Origin: Toxorhynchites rutilus septentrionalis
Taxonomy: Eukaryota; Arthropoda; Insecta; Diptera; Culicidae
Reading direction: 5' to 3'
Length of the DNA: 64,000 nt
Assembly: GCF_029784135.1 (NCBI RefSeq)
Contig: NC_073745.1
Span: forward strand, 308,526,834 to 308,590,833
Part shown: positions 20,140 to 31,306 of the stretch, piece after piece
How positions within the stretch are numbered: the stretch's first letter is position 1
Layout: the number at the start of each line of letters is the position of its first letter
Translations under genes and position numbers: made by a program
The notes under the pieces: model-generated
The model's input: only the letters and a program-made list of their open reading frames with translations
What the model was told of the DNA's origin: nothing
The model's database searches: none

Positions 20140-20847
20140 ACAATTGGACGAAAAAACCCCAGAAAATATTTTTCTTCAACTTCCTTCAGTTTTAATAGTC
20201 ATTTAATTCAGCCTTCTCAAAACAGAATTATCGATTTTTCAGTCTGTGAGACCCGGTATATAGCAGGGTCCTAAATGGGGTCCAAAGTGTTAAAATTCTT
20301 GGAATGAGGTATTTCGAATGATAGGGCGTGAATTATCACATTCATTTTCTTTCTGAAAATGCAATAAGGGGCTGTGCACATACCACGTGGACAACTTTCA
20401 GGTGGGTAGGGGTTACGGGAAAGTCCACGCTTGTCCACGGTGAGGGCGGAGGGGGTTTAGATAATGTCCACGTGGACAGGTTAAATATTTTTTAAAGTAA
20501 AGCATTCATGTTTATAGTCAAAATTGAATGAGATCTGCTTTGTATTTAAAATATTTTTAAATACAAATACGCCCACCTTGAGTACTCTGTATTCATCAAT
20601 AGAGCCTGAGAGTGCTGTCCGGTCCAACATCCATATTTTTCATATGGCTTAACTTATTCCTTGAAGGAAGCGCACATGAATTGGGATCGATCAATTTACA
20701 CCAATCGGCAATAGAGCCATACATTCCATCAGGATAAAGACACCCAGAGACACAAAGAATGTTGAAATTTTTGTAGTATTAAAAATCTCGACCCAAGTCC
20801 GAGTTTCGATTCAGCTTTCGTTCTTGATGACAAAACTGCTTCGTTTT
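20140..20847. other. Unassigned sequence with one MITE-like end
   Basis: GGGGCTGTGCACATACCACGTGGAC at 20368 and GTCCACGTGGACAGG at ~20466 look like terminal and subterminal parts of a common mosquito repeat. The rest is not recognised, and no gene is seen. Confidence 0.35.
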
Positions 20848-21400
20848 GACGTAGAACTACGTCTTTCATTGAGGGTGCCAAATCAGAAAACAGGTCACGT
20901 TTTTGTGAAATAAAGTTAACGTTTATAACTATTTTTGCCGCGAACGGATTTTGGCGATTTACATACCAAACGAATCGGAAATTCTCTAAGATATGTTTGA
21001 TATGCTATACATTACAATCCCACGGTGTGTAAATGGTTAAAGTTCATGAAAACTATAAGCGTTTCTATTTTCCCATACATTTGTTCTGTCCATTTGTGTG
21101 CTTTCCCGAACAGAGATGTCAATAACGGGCAACTTATCGACGAGCAACGAAGAGGAAATCGTAAGATTTAATGTCTCCGTGATCAAAGGAAAAGAAGAAG
21201 AACGAAGGGGAATACTTGCCTAGAATACAAACAGTGGATCTCGCTGAGGCAAACTTTCATTCTTCGTGAGGATTCCGACTGAACAACATCGTTGCTGAGC
21301 TCGAACGGTGATCGAATGCCTTTCTGAAGGTAATGGGGGTGAGGCCAAGAAACCCAATGAGAACAGCACGAAAAAAAAGGCCCAGAAGGGGAAATCCTCA
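20848..21400 (+). mobile_element. Family E element, left part (E5)
   Basis: GACGTAGAACTACGTC after a T-run, then GGGTGCCAAATCAGAAAACA and the CATACCAA.CGAATCGGAAATTCTC block, as in E3 and E4. From about 20885 to 21395 it is nearly identical to the reverse complement of 25045-25545. No right end was found after it. Confidence 0.65.
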
Positions 21401-22325
21401 TCTGAAGAAGGTGGGGCAAAATGCGTTTGATTTTGAATTGAGAAATTACGTTTATTATTCAAAATTTATAACACAATTTTCACAGAACCGATTGAATAGA
21501 CCATTGATGTAAAGAAGATGAAAAAGCGGAAATGTTTCTAAAAAAACAGAGCAAAAATGCTGAAGAAGACAAGGTAGATTTTTTTATTTTTTTGTACTCC
21601 ATAACAATTATTATCTGAAAATTGAAGAAAAGCCGAAGTGGTTTGAAAAGAAAAACCAACGTTGATGCTAAAGAAACAGCAAACAGATCGCTTAGAAAAA
21701 GAAAATGAAATTTTGTGAATTTTTTCATGCGTTTCGAAATAAATATTATTATCGGGGATGAAAACTGTATTTACGGTGTCAATATTCGATTTAGAAACTT
21801 CGGAGTTGTTTAAAACAATTTTTCTGGGTTTTCCGGTCCCTATACGCTGAAAAAGTGAATTTGCCAATTTGTCATTTGCCATCTCGTTGAAAAACTGGGC
21901 AAGGCATTTTTGAAGCTCTTACAGGAATCTTAGCAGTTAATAGTCTCAAGATGAAATATCTGGTGTGTGAGGTTGGTGGAATTTTAGAGCGTTCTGAATC
22001 GTTGATTTCAACACGTTCAGCTGCGAGCAGTATTTATTGGAATTCATCGATACTAGTTGCTTGGTAGAGGCTTATGATACAGATTTTCGTCCAGTCTCAC
22101 CAGACCCAGACCATGACTTCCTTCAGTCGAAAACCTGCTTCGGGGTTCTATTCACTTACCAAGGTTTTTTTAAGCCAACATTATTGTGAATGATGTGCCC
22201 TCCACAATTATGTATTTTTGTTGCGTTTATGAAACGAGTCTCAGATTGAGATACGTTCATTTGAATGTTTTTCGATAAAAAAAAACCTTTATTCTGGAAG
22301 CCGTTCGGATTTGAAACTATCACAA
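21401..22325. other. Unassigned sequence
   Basis: AT-rich, with the start of a family E interior at its left edge. No gene, RNA gene or element border is recognised. Confidence 0.35.
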
Positions 22326-23646
22326 CCTAGCAAACATTAAATCGCATAACTTTTGCACATGCTAGGTCGCATATAAATTCGTATCAAATTCCAATCGTAT
22401 AAAATATCAATCTAAAATCGTATATCTAAAATCGTATAAAATGCAGACACACGATTTTGTATATCACAGATGGATTAAGTCGTATATCGGTATGACAATC
22501 ATTCTTATATTGCGATGTGTGGTATTATATACGTACATCATATTTATTTTATATAACATTGTCGCATATCAATTTAACATGTATCGTATATCGGTATATA
22601 CGGCTTTATATACACATAACAGTTCGGCTAAAAAGTTTATTAGGTAACACAGTAAAACAATTTTTTTTTTTGCAAAATTCAATTTTATTATTCCACTTTG
22701 AAGACGATACAGCGATTATAGCGATCTCGCAACTTTTCGATACCATTTTTATAGTACATAGTAGTACTTTCGGTTTTTCCTCAAAATAGGTCACCGTTCC
22801 GGTAATCACTTCATCATCGGTCTTAAATTTCTCGCCAGCGAGCATTCTCTCCAGGTCTGCGAACAGAAAATATGTGCTGTGGACCAGATCTGGAGAATAC
22901 GGTGGGTGTGGAAGCAATTGGAAGCCCAATTCATGCAATTACACACGAAAATCGGATTTATCCATTTTTTTCACAATAACAAAAGTTGCTTCGCTCTCAA
23001 TGCTGTAACTCACGAACCAATCGACCGATTTCTGTCAAATTTTGACACGTATCCATTGAAAGATGGTGCTTTGTGATAGTCAAGGAGATTTTTGCAAGAG
23101 GCGCCATACAGACGTCAACCTTATGAACTTTTCAGTCGAAATGTTATAATATGACATATTCGTATATCGCCTCCACTTTTGCATGTATATACCAATTATA
23201 CGTGGTGGATCACATCATTGAGGAAGTGGCTGATCCTCGGCTGAAGGAGGCCGTGATGTTGAATAGCTCAGGATTCGAGAATACACGGAATATGGCTTGC
23301 ACTGGAGAAAATAAAACACTTTGGAATACAACTCAAATACTGTCGGATTTAATCGCGATGCTACAATTATGGCGCTTATATTTGGATTGAATTTTAATTG
23401 GCAGGAATCGGTTTGCATGCACATATTTGTTTGTGTGCGTTCGACTTCTGTTATGCTGTGCATCGGATTACTGTGCTGGTTGTGGATGTGTCATACATTT
23501 TGAATGGGAGGGAAGGATTTGGATGGGGATAAGCATATTGTTGGGAAAATATGTATATTTATTTAGGTGATATACCCCAAATATGGCTTGCATGTATGTA
23601 TATCGCCTCCAATTATGGCGTTTTATACGATTTAATGTTTGCTGGG
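22326..23646. mobile_element. Family H element with inverted termini
   Basis: CCTAGCAAACATTAAATCG at 22326 is mirrored by CGATTTAATGTTTGCTGGG at 23628-23646. A further copy of the left end (CCCAGCAAACATTAAATTG) lies at 42780. The body has many TCGTATAT and TATCGCCTCCA motifs. A mariner fragment sits inside. No own transposase is seen and the target duplication is unclear. Confidence 0.6.
22650..22938 (-). pseudogene. mariner transposase C-terminal fragment
   Basis: Read on the minus strand it gives LLPHPPYSPDL, then YFLFADLERMLAGEKF, then DDEVITGTVTYFEEKPK, the third catalytic D region and tail of a mariner transposase. The N-terminal two thirds are missing. It lies inside the family H element, and 22970-23130 on its upstream side may be more of the same relic. 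Confidence 0.75.
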
Positions 23647-23872
23647 AATGCTGCATTCTTTCATCTGATCGAGTCAAATCCTATCGGGTCGTGCAAATGT
23701 TGCAACCTTGAATTACAGAATACAATAGTTTATCTCGTTCGTATCAATAAAGAAAATATTACTGCCAGACAGAGATCTCCGGAGATACGTCCCGTGCCTC
23801 CATGGAAGAATTTTTGGTTCGTTTAAATTTTCGGAAAACCTTGGGAGTTCTTGAAAACTAAAAAATTATAGG

Positions 23873-25540
23873 AGGTTGTGTCCAAGACACGATCGCATTG
23901 TTGACGTAAAACTACGCTGTAGTTTAATTTAAGTCGCTTGTTTATAACCGCGAATGTTGTTTTATAATGCTACGAAATTTTAGAAATAACCATTCTACCA
24001 GTATGGTCGCCCTGAAATATTTTTTTCTTGTGGAATCATTTGACGATTATTGTTTGATGATTCATTCTTGTCCCCGCAGAACAATACATGCTAGAGATAA
24101 ACGCAGTTATCATCCTTACTGGAGAAAGTTTTGTTACTGCCAAGCGAAACTAAATCGCATACAAAATTCCAGAACGACATTTAGTTTCTTGGTGACTAAA
24201 TAAACGAAATAAACTCTTTCTGTTAATCTCAACAACCTGCACTGCTTCATTATGATCAAGATTAGCGCAAATGCAATCCTAGTTGAAGTCAGTTTTGCAA
24301 CTGGTACGACAACCCAAATAAATTAATAACTTAACTTACCTTAACTTATTGAATAACTTGGTATTCCTCAAATAATTTTTTGGTGCACAACCTTAACACT
24401 TGCTTTACCATAGCGTCAGTTCAATGCATTGATGCAATGTCAAAGGCACCAACGAAGCCTTTATGATGAAGGAAAACAAACAATGTCAACTGCTTCGAAA
24501 TAGGCTGAATATTTGTCTCAGCAGAGATCCATTACTAATACCCTAGCGCGAATATTTCCCTTCCGCTATCTCCCTTCCTTGTAGCCACGTTCGGATCGAC
24601 ATGTTCATCCGCGACAGCGCAATACGTTAAAACGCACGAACGTACGAACACAAATATTCACATATCGATGGAATATACACCTACTTATCTCCGTTTTGCG
24701 CTCTTCTCAACAGAAACCCTTTTTGTTAATATTTCCGGTCTAGATCAGCTTAGCTGTCATTCTTTCTGGAGAGAGTTATCCTACCGTCATGCGAAACCAA
24801 ATCACAGACAAAGTTCCAGAACCTTTTTTTTCTGGTGAACTGACGATAGCCTAGCTTGATGATTCCCACACAATTGGGTGGCTCAGAACCTTAATGTAAT
24901 GATGTTAGTTTGATGCAATGATTGCAATGCTAGAGACATCATTGAGTCAGTAATTTGGTCGCGTCCGTAGCTCAATCCGAAACTAAGACATGTGAGACTT
25001 TAAACTTCTTCAGTTCATTCGTCTCTAACCTTCAAAAAGGCCCTTGGAAAACTTTACTTTTTCCTCGTATTACACCTCCACCCCCATTGCCTTCAGAAAG
25101 GCATTCGATCACCGTTCGAGCTCAGCAACGATGTTGTTCAGTCGGAATCCTCACGAAGAATGAAAGTTTGCTTCAGCGAGATCCACTGTTTGTATTCTAG
25201 GCAAATATTCCCCTTCGTTCTTCTTCTTTTCCTTTGATCACGGAGACATTAAATCTTACGATTTCCTCTTCGTTGCTCGTCGATAAGTTGCCCGTTATTG
25301 ACAGCTCTGTTCGGGAAAGCACACAAATGGAAAGAACAAATGTATGGAAAAATAGAAACGCTTATAGTTTTCATGAACTTTAACCATTTACACACCATGG
25401 GATTGTAATGTATAGCATATCAAACATATCTTAGAGAATTTCCGATTCGTTTGGTATGTAAATCGCCAAAATCCGTTCGCGGCAAAAATAGTTATAAACG
25501 TTAACTTTATTTCACAAAAACGTGACCTGTTTTCAAACGT
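23873..25540 (-). mobile_element. Family E element, copy E6
   Basis: The E right end appears in reverse at 23873-23930 (GGTTGTGTCCAAGACACGATC, TTGACGTAAAACTACGC). The left subterminal blocks appear in reverse at 25440-25540. The extreme left end (GACGTAG palindrome) is missing. 25045-25545 is the inverted partner of 20885-21395. Confidence 0.6.
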
Positions 25541-25579
25541 CACGTTTATGTCAAAAAATTTAGTTCAGGTTTCAGTTAC

Positions 25580-25870
25580 CTTTTAGAGGTTTTTTGAATG
25601 AAGCGAAGTACGTAGCATAATCGTTGAAAGCAACATCTTCAACAGCGAGATTGTGACCACTTGGATATTCGTTGCGTGGACACCGACTGAACAACATCGT
25701 TGCTGGACGAGCTGGACGGCGAGGGATCGAGTGCCTTTCTCAAGGCAAGAGGGTGGAGGTGTAGTGCTGGAGTAGAGTAAAGTTTTCCAAGGGCCTTTCT
25801 CAAGGCTAGAGACGAATGAACTGAAAAAGTTTAAAGTCTCTATAATACAAAACCTTCCTTCCTTGACCAC
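25580..25870 (-). repeat. Second, diverged copy of the E6 interior
   Basis: In reverse it contains CTTGAGAAAGGCACTCGATC, GCAACGATGTTGTTCAGTCGG and TTTAAACTTTTTCAGTTC, which also occur at 25000-25160 in the opposite strand. An open frame here is a by-product of the repeat. Confidence 0.5.
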
Positions 25871-25980
25871 TTGGAGTTGACTTGATCACAGATTCACAAA
25901 AATCATCTGAACAATCGACATTATGACATTATGATGACTGAATTCGGTCCTTTTCCTACATCGAACTGTTCTTAGATCAA

Positions 25981-26616
25981 TTAATTGTTCTGTACCTTCG
26001 TAACTTCGTTGTTAATTCCGAAAATGCTGCATTTCTTTGCAGCTTTGAAGTAGGATGATCCCCATTGTTGAGGGTTGCTAGGATATGAAACAGTTTGAGC
26101 GTAATCAAAAGAAAGTGCTAAAGTTGAATCCATATCAGCTCCCTCCTTACAACATTTCTGGTAATATTCTCGTTGCAATCGAGCCAGTCTGATGTGCTCC
26201 TTGAACTCGTTCAATTTCACCTCAATAGCATCGGCACAGATATTGGTATTCTTAACAAACGAAACTGAATGCTCCTGACAAATACCGCATAAGTCATGAG
26301 CTGGTTTCATCGTGGTTATAAATGGACACATACGATTCCATAGACTGTAGAATGTGCTTCGACCGAATAATCGATCATTTCCACAACTTTCTAAATAACA
26401 TCTATACACAGAAGCTTCCGTATCGGCTGATGGCAGCTTCGTAGTTTTATAATTTTGAATGCTGGGAAGACGTCCAGGTAGACGAATGCCAACATTATTC
26501 GCGTAATTTTTCAATATAACAGTACCTGAATAAAAACTGGAGTTGGCAGTTGAAGGAAAACTGTCTATTCTATCGAACTCTTCGAACTTTCACTGTAGTT
26601 CGTCGTCACTATCCAT
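25981..26616 (-). pseudogene. TE-type uncharacterised protein, truncated, TGA at codon 9
   Basis: From ATG at 26616-26614 one frame runs to the stop at 25981-25983 with a single internal TGA (26592-26590, codon 9). The product begins MDSDDELQ and includes GIRLPGRLPS, STFYSLWNRMCPF, MKPAHDLCGICQEH, a basic helical stretch (HIRLARLQREYY) and LSFDYAQTVSYPSNPQQWG. I associate this pattern with multicopy proteins in invertebrate and fish genomes, probably transposon-derived; no function is claimed. It ends soon after KCSIFGINNE, where relatives go on, so it is truncated or an intron begins at GTACAG (25995). Alternatively translation starts downstream of the TGA. Confidence 0.5.
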
Positions 26617-29075
26617 CACTACGGTTATTTTTAATATCGAAAAATACAGAATAGACAAAATTAAAAAGAAAACTACGAATAGGATCACTTTTTCATACCG
26701 AAAATACGAGACGCAAACATGAACTGATAAAAACTTTTCAACCGAATATTACGCCGCAGAAAAACGATCGAATTCACACTCTAACGCAAGAAGAAACGCT
26801 ACAGAAGGTTGTTTTAATGCTCAGAGTGGTTTACGAAGTTGATTCGACCATTCAAACCGAAATACCGTTGATACTTTGTAACGCAATCTCGCGGAGTGAT
26901 AGTAAAAACTTGAAACGCGTTTTTTTAAAATGTTGGAAACACGGACTAGGTCCCTTGCTTCGTGGACGATGACATATCTTATCTAAATATAAGGTGCATT
27001 GGGTAATTAAATAAAAAACTCAGGAAAAGTACCATCACTATCTTCTTCAAGTTGAAATCATATGCAAAAATCAACAACCATTCCGAGAGAAAAAAAAATG
27101 CCTTTTAACCCAAGAGAGTATTATATAGTATTCTCGCATTCAACTCTGTAGCAAAAGTTGCGTCGGGCCATAATTCGATCTTGAACAAAATGGAAAATGA
27201 TTGGATACGCAATTAAATCGATTGATTTTAAATTGCATTCGCTCGGGGTCCGGACGGGCGTTTTGAGGACGCCCCATAATTGGAAACGCATGTATTATTC
27301 GTCGTCTATCGGGTTTGCCCTTTTTCCGGAGGCAGGCTGCCGCTTCATTGGGATATGATGATTCGGTTCCAACACTTCCCACCTTCCGAAGCAGAGCGAT
27401 GGGGCCTAGAGTGGCTAGACACTGGCATCTGGGATTTTTGTGATGACCCGGAACCGGTGTGGCTATTTGTCGAGGCACACACACAAATACACATACAAAC
27501 ATACTACAAAACCATGCAAATTTGTTTTCCGGCCTACAAGCAATCAAATGTTAATATTTACCGTTATGATTATCCGCAATGGACCAAAATTGCCTCGCAC
27601 CGCGCCTCGGCCTGTCTTCCCAGAAAACGGAAACCCCAATCGCAATGAACATGAGAATCTCTCTCTCACCCGAGGTGGGCGTGGGAGGTGGACCAGACCC
27701 AGGGAAATTTGATTACAAATACAAGCTGACACCAATTTGTTCATTAAATTGGCTTTATAGTGTGTTTTTAGTGCTTATTCCATTTAATCCTGCCAATTTC
27801 GGTGCGAAGGGAGCAGAAGATCGGTCCGTTCGACTCGTTCGGAAAAAGGGATAGGTCAGGCGGGGGGGAGTAGTGGAAGGAAGCTTTATGTTTGGCCGGA
27901 TTTTCTTCTTCGACCACAAATCACCTCCCGCACACGTAGCTCTGGCGATACGATATGTGGGAGTGCACATCGGTCGTACTGTTCTGCCTCCGGATGAAGC
28001 TGGGGAGAAGGAGAACAATATACGAGAGGCCTCTTGGATTGATGAAGGGAGTGTCCGGAGGAAGGGTATGATTATTATTGCCTTTTCATATCATTACCAC
28101 GACACGACACGACTTAACGCGACGATGATAATCGGCCTCCGTTCGGTAATTAGATTTGTAGTGCTAGTGATTCCTGCAATCAGATTATAATTGCCGAGAC
28201 GGCCAATTCTGGGCCACCACCGACGCCACCACTCTCCGGGAATGAGGTTGCCGCCTCCGGCCAATTAGGCAGCGAGTTGGCTAGCTTCTTCGACGGCCGG
28301 CTCCGATTAGCAGTAAAATTGGCTCATTAGGAGATGATTCGAAGACGAGCAATTATAATAAAATCACAATTAAAATACAACAGAACAGATCGAGAACACT
28401 CTCGAGCAGCAGCCAAGACAGTCTCCTTAATTCCACTTCCAGCAGCCAATGTCTCAAGGAACGATGCGAAAGCGCGAAGTCGGGAAGGCGGAAAGTCACC
28501 CGAAAGCAATCAAATTGTGAATGCCATTAAAAGCTGTGTAAATTGGGTGCAGCTTAATGACAATTTGACTTTCGCAATTTTATTCATCCGTTGGAATTTC
28601 TTTTTTTTTTTTTTTTTTTCATTACAGGCTTAGAAATATTGGTCCGCCCGGATTTGCGGGGTTTCCTTTTATGTGGCAGAATTTTATGGCCGCCGAAATA
28701 AAAGCGAAAAGCTGCAAATCATTGAAAAAAGAGGGGGTTTTCTCTGCTGCTGCTGCTGCTGTTGTTGTTGCCCTCCTCATCCGCCGCGGCAGGATTGTTT
28801 TTTTACGCATTCGCATTTCGGGCGGGAGAATGATGGTAAACGGAACGAATTCATCATTTATTGCAAATTATGACGAGCGATTCATCACGCGCGGGGTGAT
28901 TTATCACCAGCGAATGGAGGGATTTTATTTCGTAGGTATTTTCAACCACCTTGTTGGACATGATTTTATAGAAATGGAACCCTATCTTCCCCAATGAGCT
29001 GGATACCCAAAAACTGTTATCGAAATACTCATGAAGCTTTATTCCACAAGAGTTTGTACGGACTCGGTAACATTG
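26617..29075. other. Unassigned sequence, possibly single copy
   Basis: No gene is recognised over ~2.4 kb. It holds a T17-18 run (28602-28619) and a CTG/TTG run (28746-28770). Frames of 90-135 codons on both strands overlap each other and have no domain signatures. Base composition is more balanced than in the TE regions, so this may be ancestral non-coding DNA. Confidence 0.35.
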
Positions 29076-29215
29076 CTGGCAGCACTGTGTCAGATTTTAT
29101 AGAGATTTTTGGAGTTTTAAGCTCCGCCCACCTTGTGCCCGCTACTTATTAGCCAAAAAGCTTTTGTTTTTGTAATTGTGATTTTTTCCATTTGCGAAAA
29201 TTCTAACATTCAAAC

Positions 29216-29225
29216 AAAGAAACGT
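29216..29225. repeat. Target-site duplication of the + LINE, left
   Basis: AAAGAAACGT at 29216-29225 is repeated at 35363-35372. Joining across it restores the order of the hAT sequence seen at 40470-40510. Confidence 0.85.
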
Positions 29226-29734
29226 CATAATCAGGTGCAATATTATCACACGTCTTCGCCGATTGCCCGAAGTAACCAGACGAAGGAAAGTCGCGTCCAA
29301 GTTCCGTTATCGGTTACCGCGTGATTGTTGTTTTTTTGCCGCTGAAGAGTTCATTTCACTATCTGGATAGTGAGTGAAGTGCCCTGCCTGCAAGTGGATA
29401 AAGGCTTTCATCCTCGGAAAGCCAAGTATTGGTTTTTGTTTTGTCGCTGCTTCGCCGACATTGGAGATTTCGCCGAGTCATCGTGCCAACAGTGACAGTG
29501 CGGGTAAGCTTTCACCGACGACTGTGTGTAGTGGTGTCGTAGGCACATTCCCACCACCAACGAGCTTTCAGCACGCTCCCGTTCATCTGCACTGGAGTGC
29601 GTTCATAGGTGAATAAGATTGAATATACTGAGAGAAAATATTTAATAATTATAAGTTTTTTTTTTGTTTTTGTGAATTATTTTATTGTGAAATATTGTTT
29701 AAAAAAATACTTAGAATATAAGTGAAAATTTAAA

Positions 29735-31306
29735 ATGGCAGAGAGTGGGGGACCTTCGGATATGGAGGTCTCTGACTCTAGTTCCCTCCTAACAGATAAA
29801 AAAAAGTCACTCAAACGTGTTCCAAATACGGAAGATACTTCTTCTGGGGACGAGTCAGCTAACCCTACCAAGCCTCCCTCCAAAAAACTAGCAAATCTCC
29901 CATCTGCCCTTAACGATCCCACTCTACCTTCAACCTCGTCTTCTCCCTCTGTTCTTCCCGCTCCTTCTCAACTTTCGCCTTCCCACTCTCAATCCCCGTC
30001 CTCGCCTTCCCCCCCTGTTATTCCCACTCCCCGTGTAAAGGTCTATCCAGAAGATGCGCCCGGAACTGGTCCCTGGGTTGTTTTCTTCAGGCCTAAGCCA
30101 AATGGAAAGGCGTTGAGAGTCATGCAGATCGCGAAAGATCTGGCAAGGTATACCTCCGTTTCGGAAATTTCGAAGGTTAGACCAAACAAATTGCGAGTTG
30201 TCGTGAATGATCGAAAAGACGCAAACAAGATTGTTGTCGATCAGCATTTTACAATTGAGTATCGGGTCTACATACCCTCTCACATAGTCGAAATTGAGGG
30301 TGTGATAACCGAAACGGGCTTGACGTGCGAATACATTACGAGTGAAGGTACCGGCCGTTTTAAAAAACTGCCCTCGACGACTGTTAAGATCTTGGGTTGC
30401 CGCCAGCTCGGAACAGTCTCCCATGAAGGAGAAGAAAAGAAATTTACGCCGTCCAACTCGTTTCGAGTCACCTTCGCTGGTTCAGCTCTCCCTGACTACG
30501 TGATGGTAGATAAATTGAGGTTAGCCGTGCGACTTTTTATTCCAAAGCCAATGACTTGTCTAAAGTGCAAGTCAGTTGGTCACACGGCTGCTTATTGTGC
30601 CAATAAAGAACGATGTGCCACTTGCGGAGAACAACATGAGGGGAAATCCTGCAGTGCGACTGAGCATAAGTGTCCATATTGCGGGGGATCCCCACACGTG
30701 CTCTCAGCTTGTGAAACATACAAGGCTCGCTGGGAGAAACAGAAGCGCTCTTTGAGGGAACGCTCTAAACGCACTTTCGCAGAAATTTTGAAGGGCGCTT
30801 CTCCACTGGCTCAAGAACAACAACCAATCAATACACACAATGTCTTCGCTACTTTGCCAGTTGACGAAATGGAAGCGGATACAGCTAACGGGGGCACGCC
30901 GTTTATTTCTCAAGGGAATCCCCGGCGCAAAAATGTGACCACTCCCAAAGTTCAAGGACAAGTCCCTCCGGTGATACCCCCTGTTAGCTTGCCCAAAAAA
31001 TCGAGTGCAGCGGATAAGCAAAATCAGGTCCCTCCTGGCCTCCGTGGTAATAGTTCACCTTCGAACGACCCAGCACTCGAGGGGACATCAAAAACCCCAA
31101 CTGTCCCTGTTTTTCCGTCAAGTTCAACTTCCCAATCGGGATTTATAAAGTTGTCTGACCTTGTGGATCAAATCTTCACGTGTTTTAATGTTTCCGACTC
31201 CATCAGAACCATTGTCACCGCAATGCTTCCAGTACTAAAGACAATTTTGCAGCAATTGATGCAAACATGGCCCCTCCTTGCAATGATTATCTCTCTTGAT
31301 GTCTAA
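29735..31306 (+). CDS. LINE ORF1 protein (RNA-binding, Gag-like)
   Basis: The 523-residue protein starts at ATG 29735. Residues 1-105 are Ser/Pro-rich and disordered. Residues ~110-265 form the conserved RRM-like part seen in this ORF1 type (GTGPWVVFFRPKPNGKALR through DYVMVDKLRLAVRLF). Three zinc knuckles follow: C-x2-C-x4-H-x4-C at 275-288, C-x2-C-x3-H-x4-C at 294-306 and C-x2-C-x4-H-x4-C at 313-326, then a basic stretch (KRSLRERSKR). The rest is low-complexity with a hydrophobic C-terminus. It is expected to bind LINE RNA and form the cytoplasmic ribonucleoprotein. Its stop codon overlaps the ORF2 start. No disruption is seen. Confidence 0.9.
   Translation: MAESGGPSDMEVSDSSSLLTDKKKSLKRVPNTEDTSSGDESANPTKPPSKKLANLPSALNDPTLPSTSSSPSVLPAPSQLSPSHSQSPSSPSPPVIPTPRVKVYPEDAPGTGPWVVFFRPKPNGKALRVMQIAKDLARYTSVSEISKVRPNKLRVVVNDRKDANKIVVDQHFTIEYRVYIPSHIVEIEGVITETGLTCEYITSEGTGRFKKLPSTTVKILGCRQLGTVSHEGEEKKFTPSNSFRVTFAGSALPDYVMVDKLRLAVRLFIPKPMTCLKCKSVGHTAAYCANKERCATCGEQHEGKSCSATEHKCPYCGGSPHVLSACETYKARWEKQKRSLRERSKRTFAEILKGASPLAQEQQPINTHNVFATLPVDEMEADTANGGTPFISQGNPRRKNVTTPKVQGQVPPVIPPVSLPKKSSAADKQNQVPPGLRGNSSPSNDPALEGTSKTPTVPVFPSSSTSQSGFIKLSDLVDQIFTCFNVSDSIRTIVTAMLPVLKTILQQLMQTWPLLAMIISLDV

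Noticed and set aside
26590..26592. Selenocysteine codon
   Set aside because: A TGA at codon 9 of a TE-type frame is more simply a nonsense mutation; no SECIS element was identified.
28602..28619. T-run as a retroposon tail
   Set aside because: No target duplication or element body is recognised on either side.
29930..30424. 164-codon minus-strand frame
   Set aside because: It is antisense to LINE ORF1 and is low-complexity.
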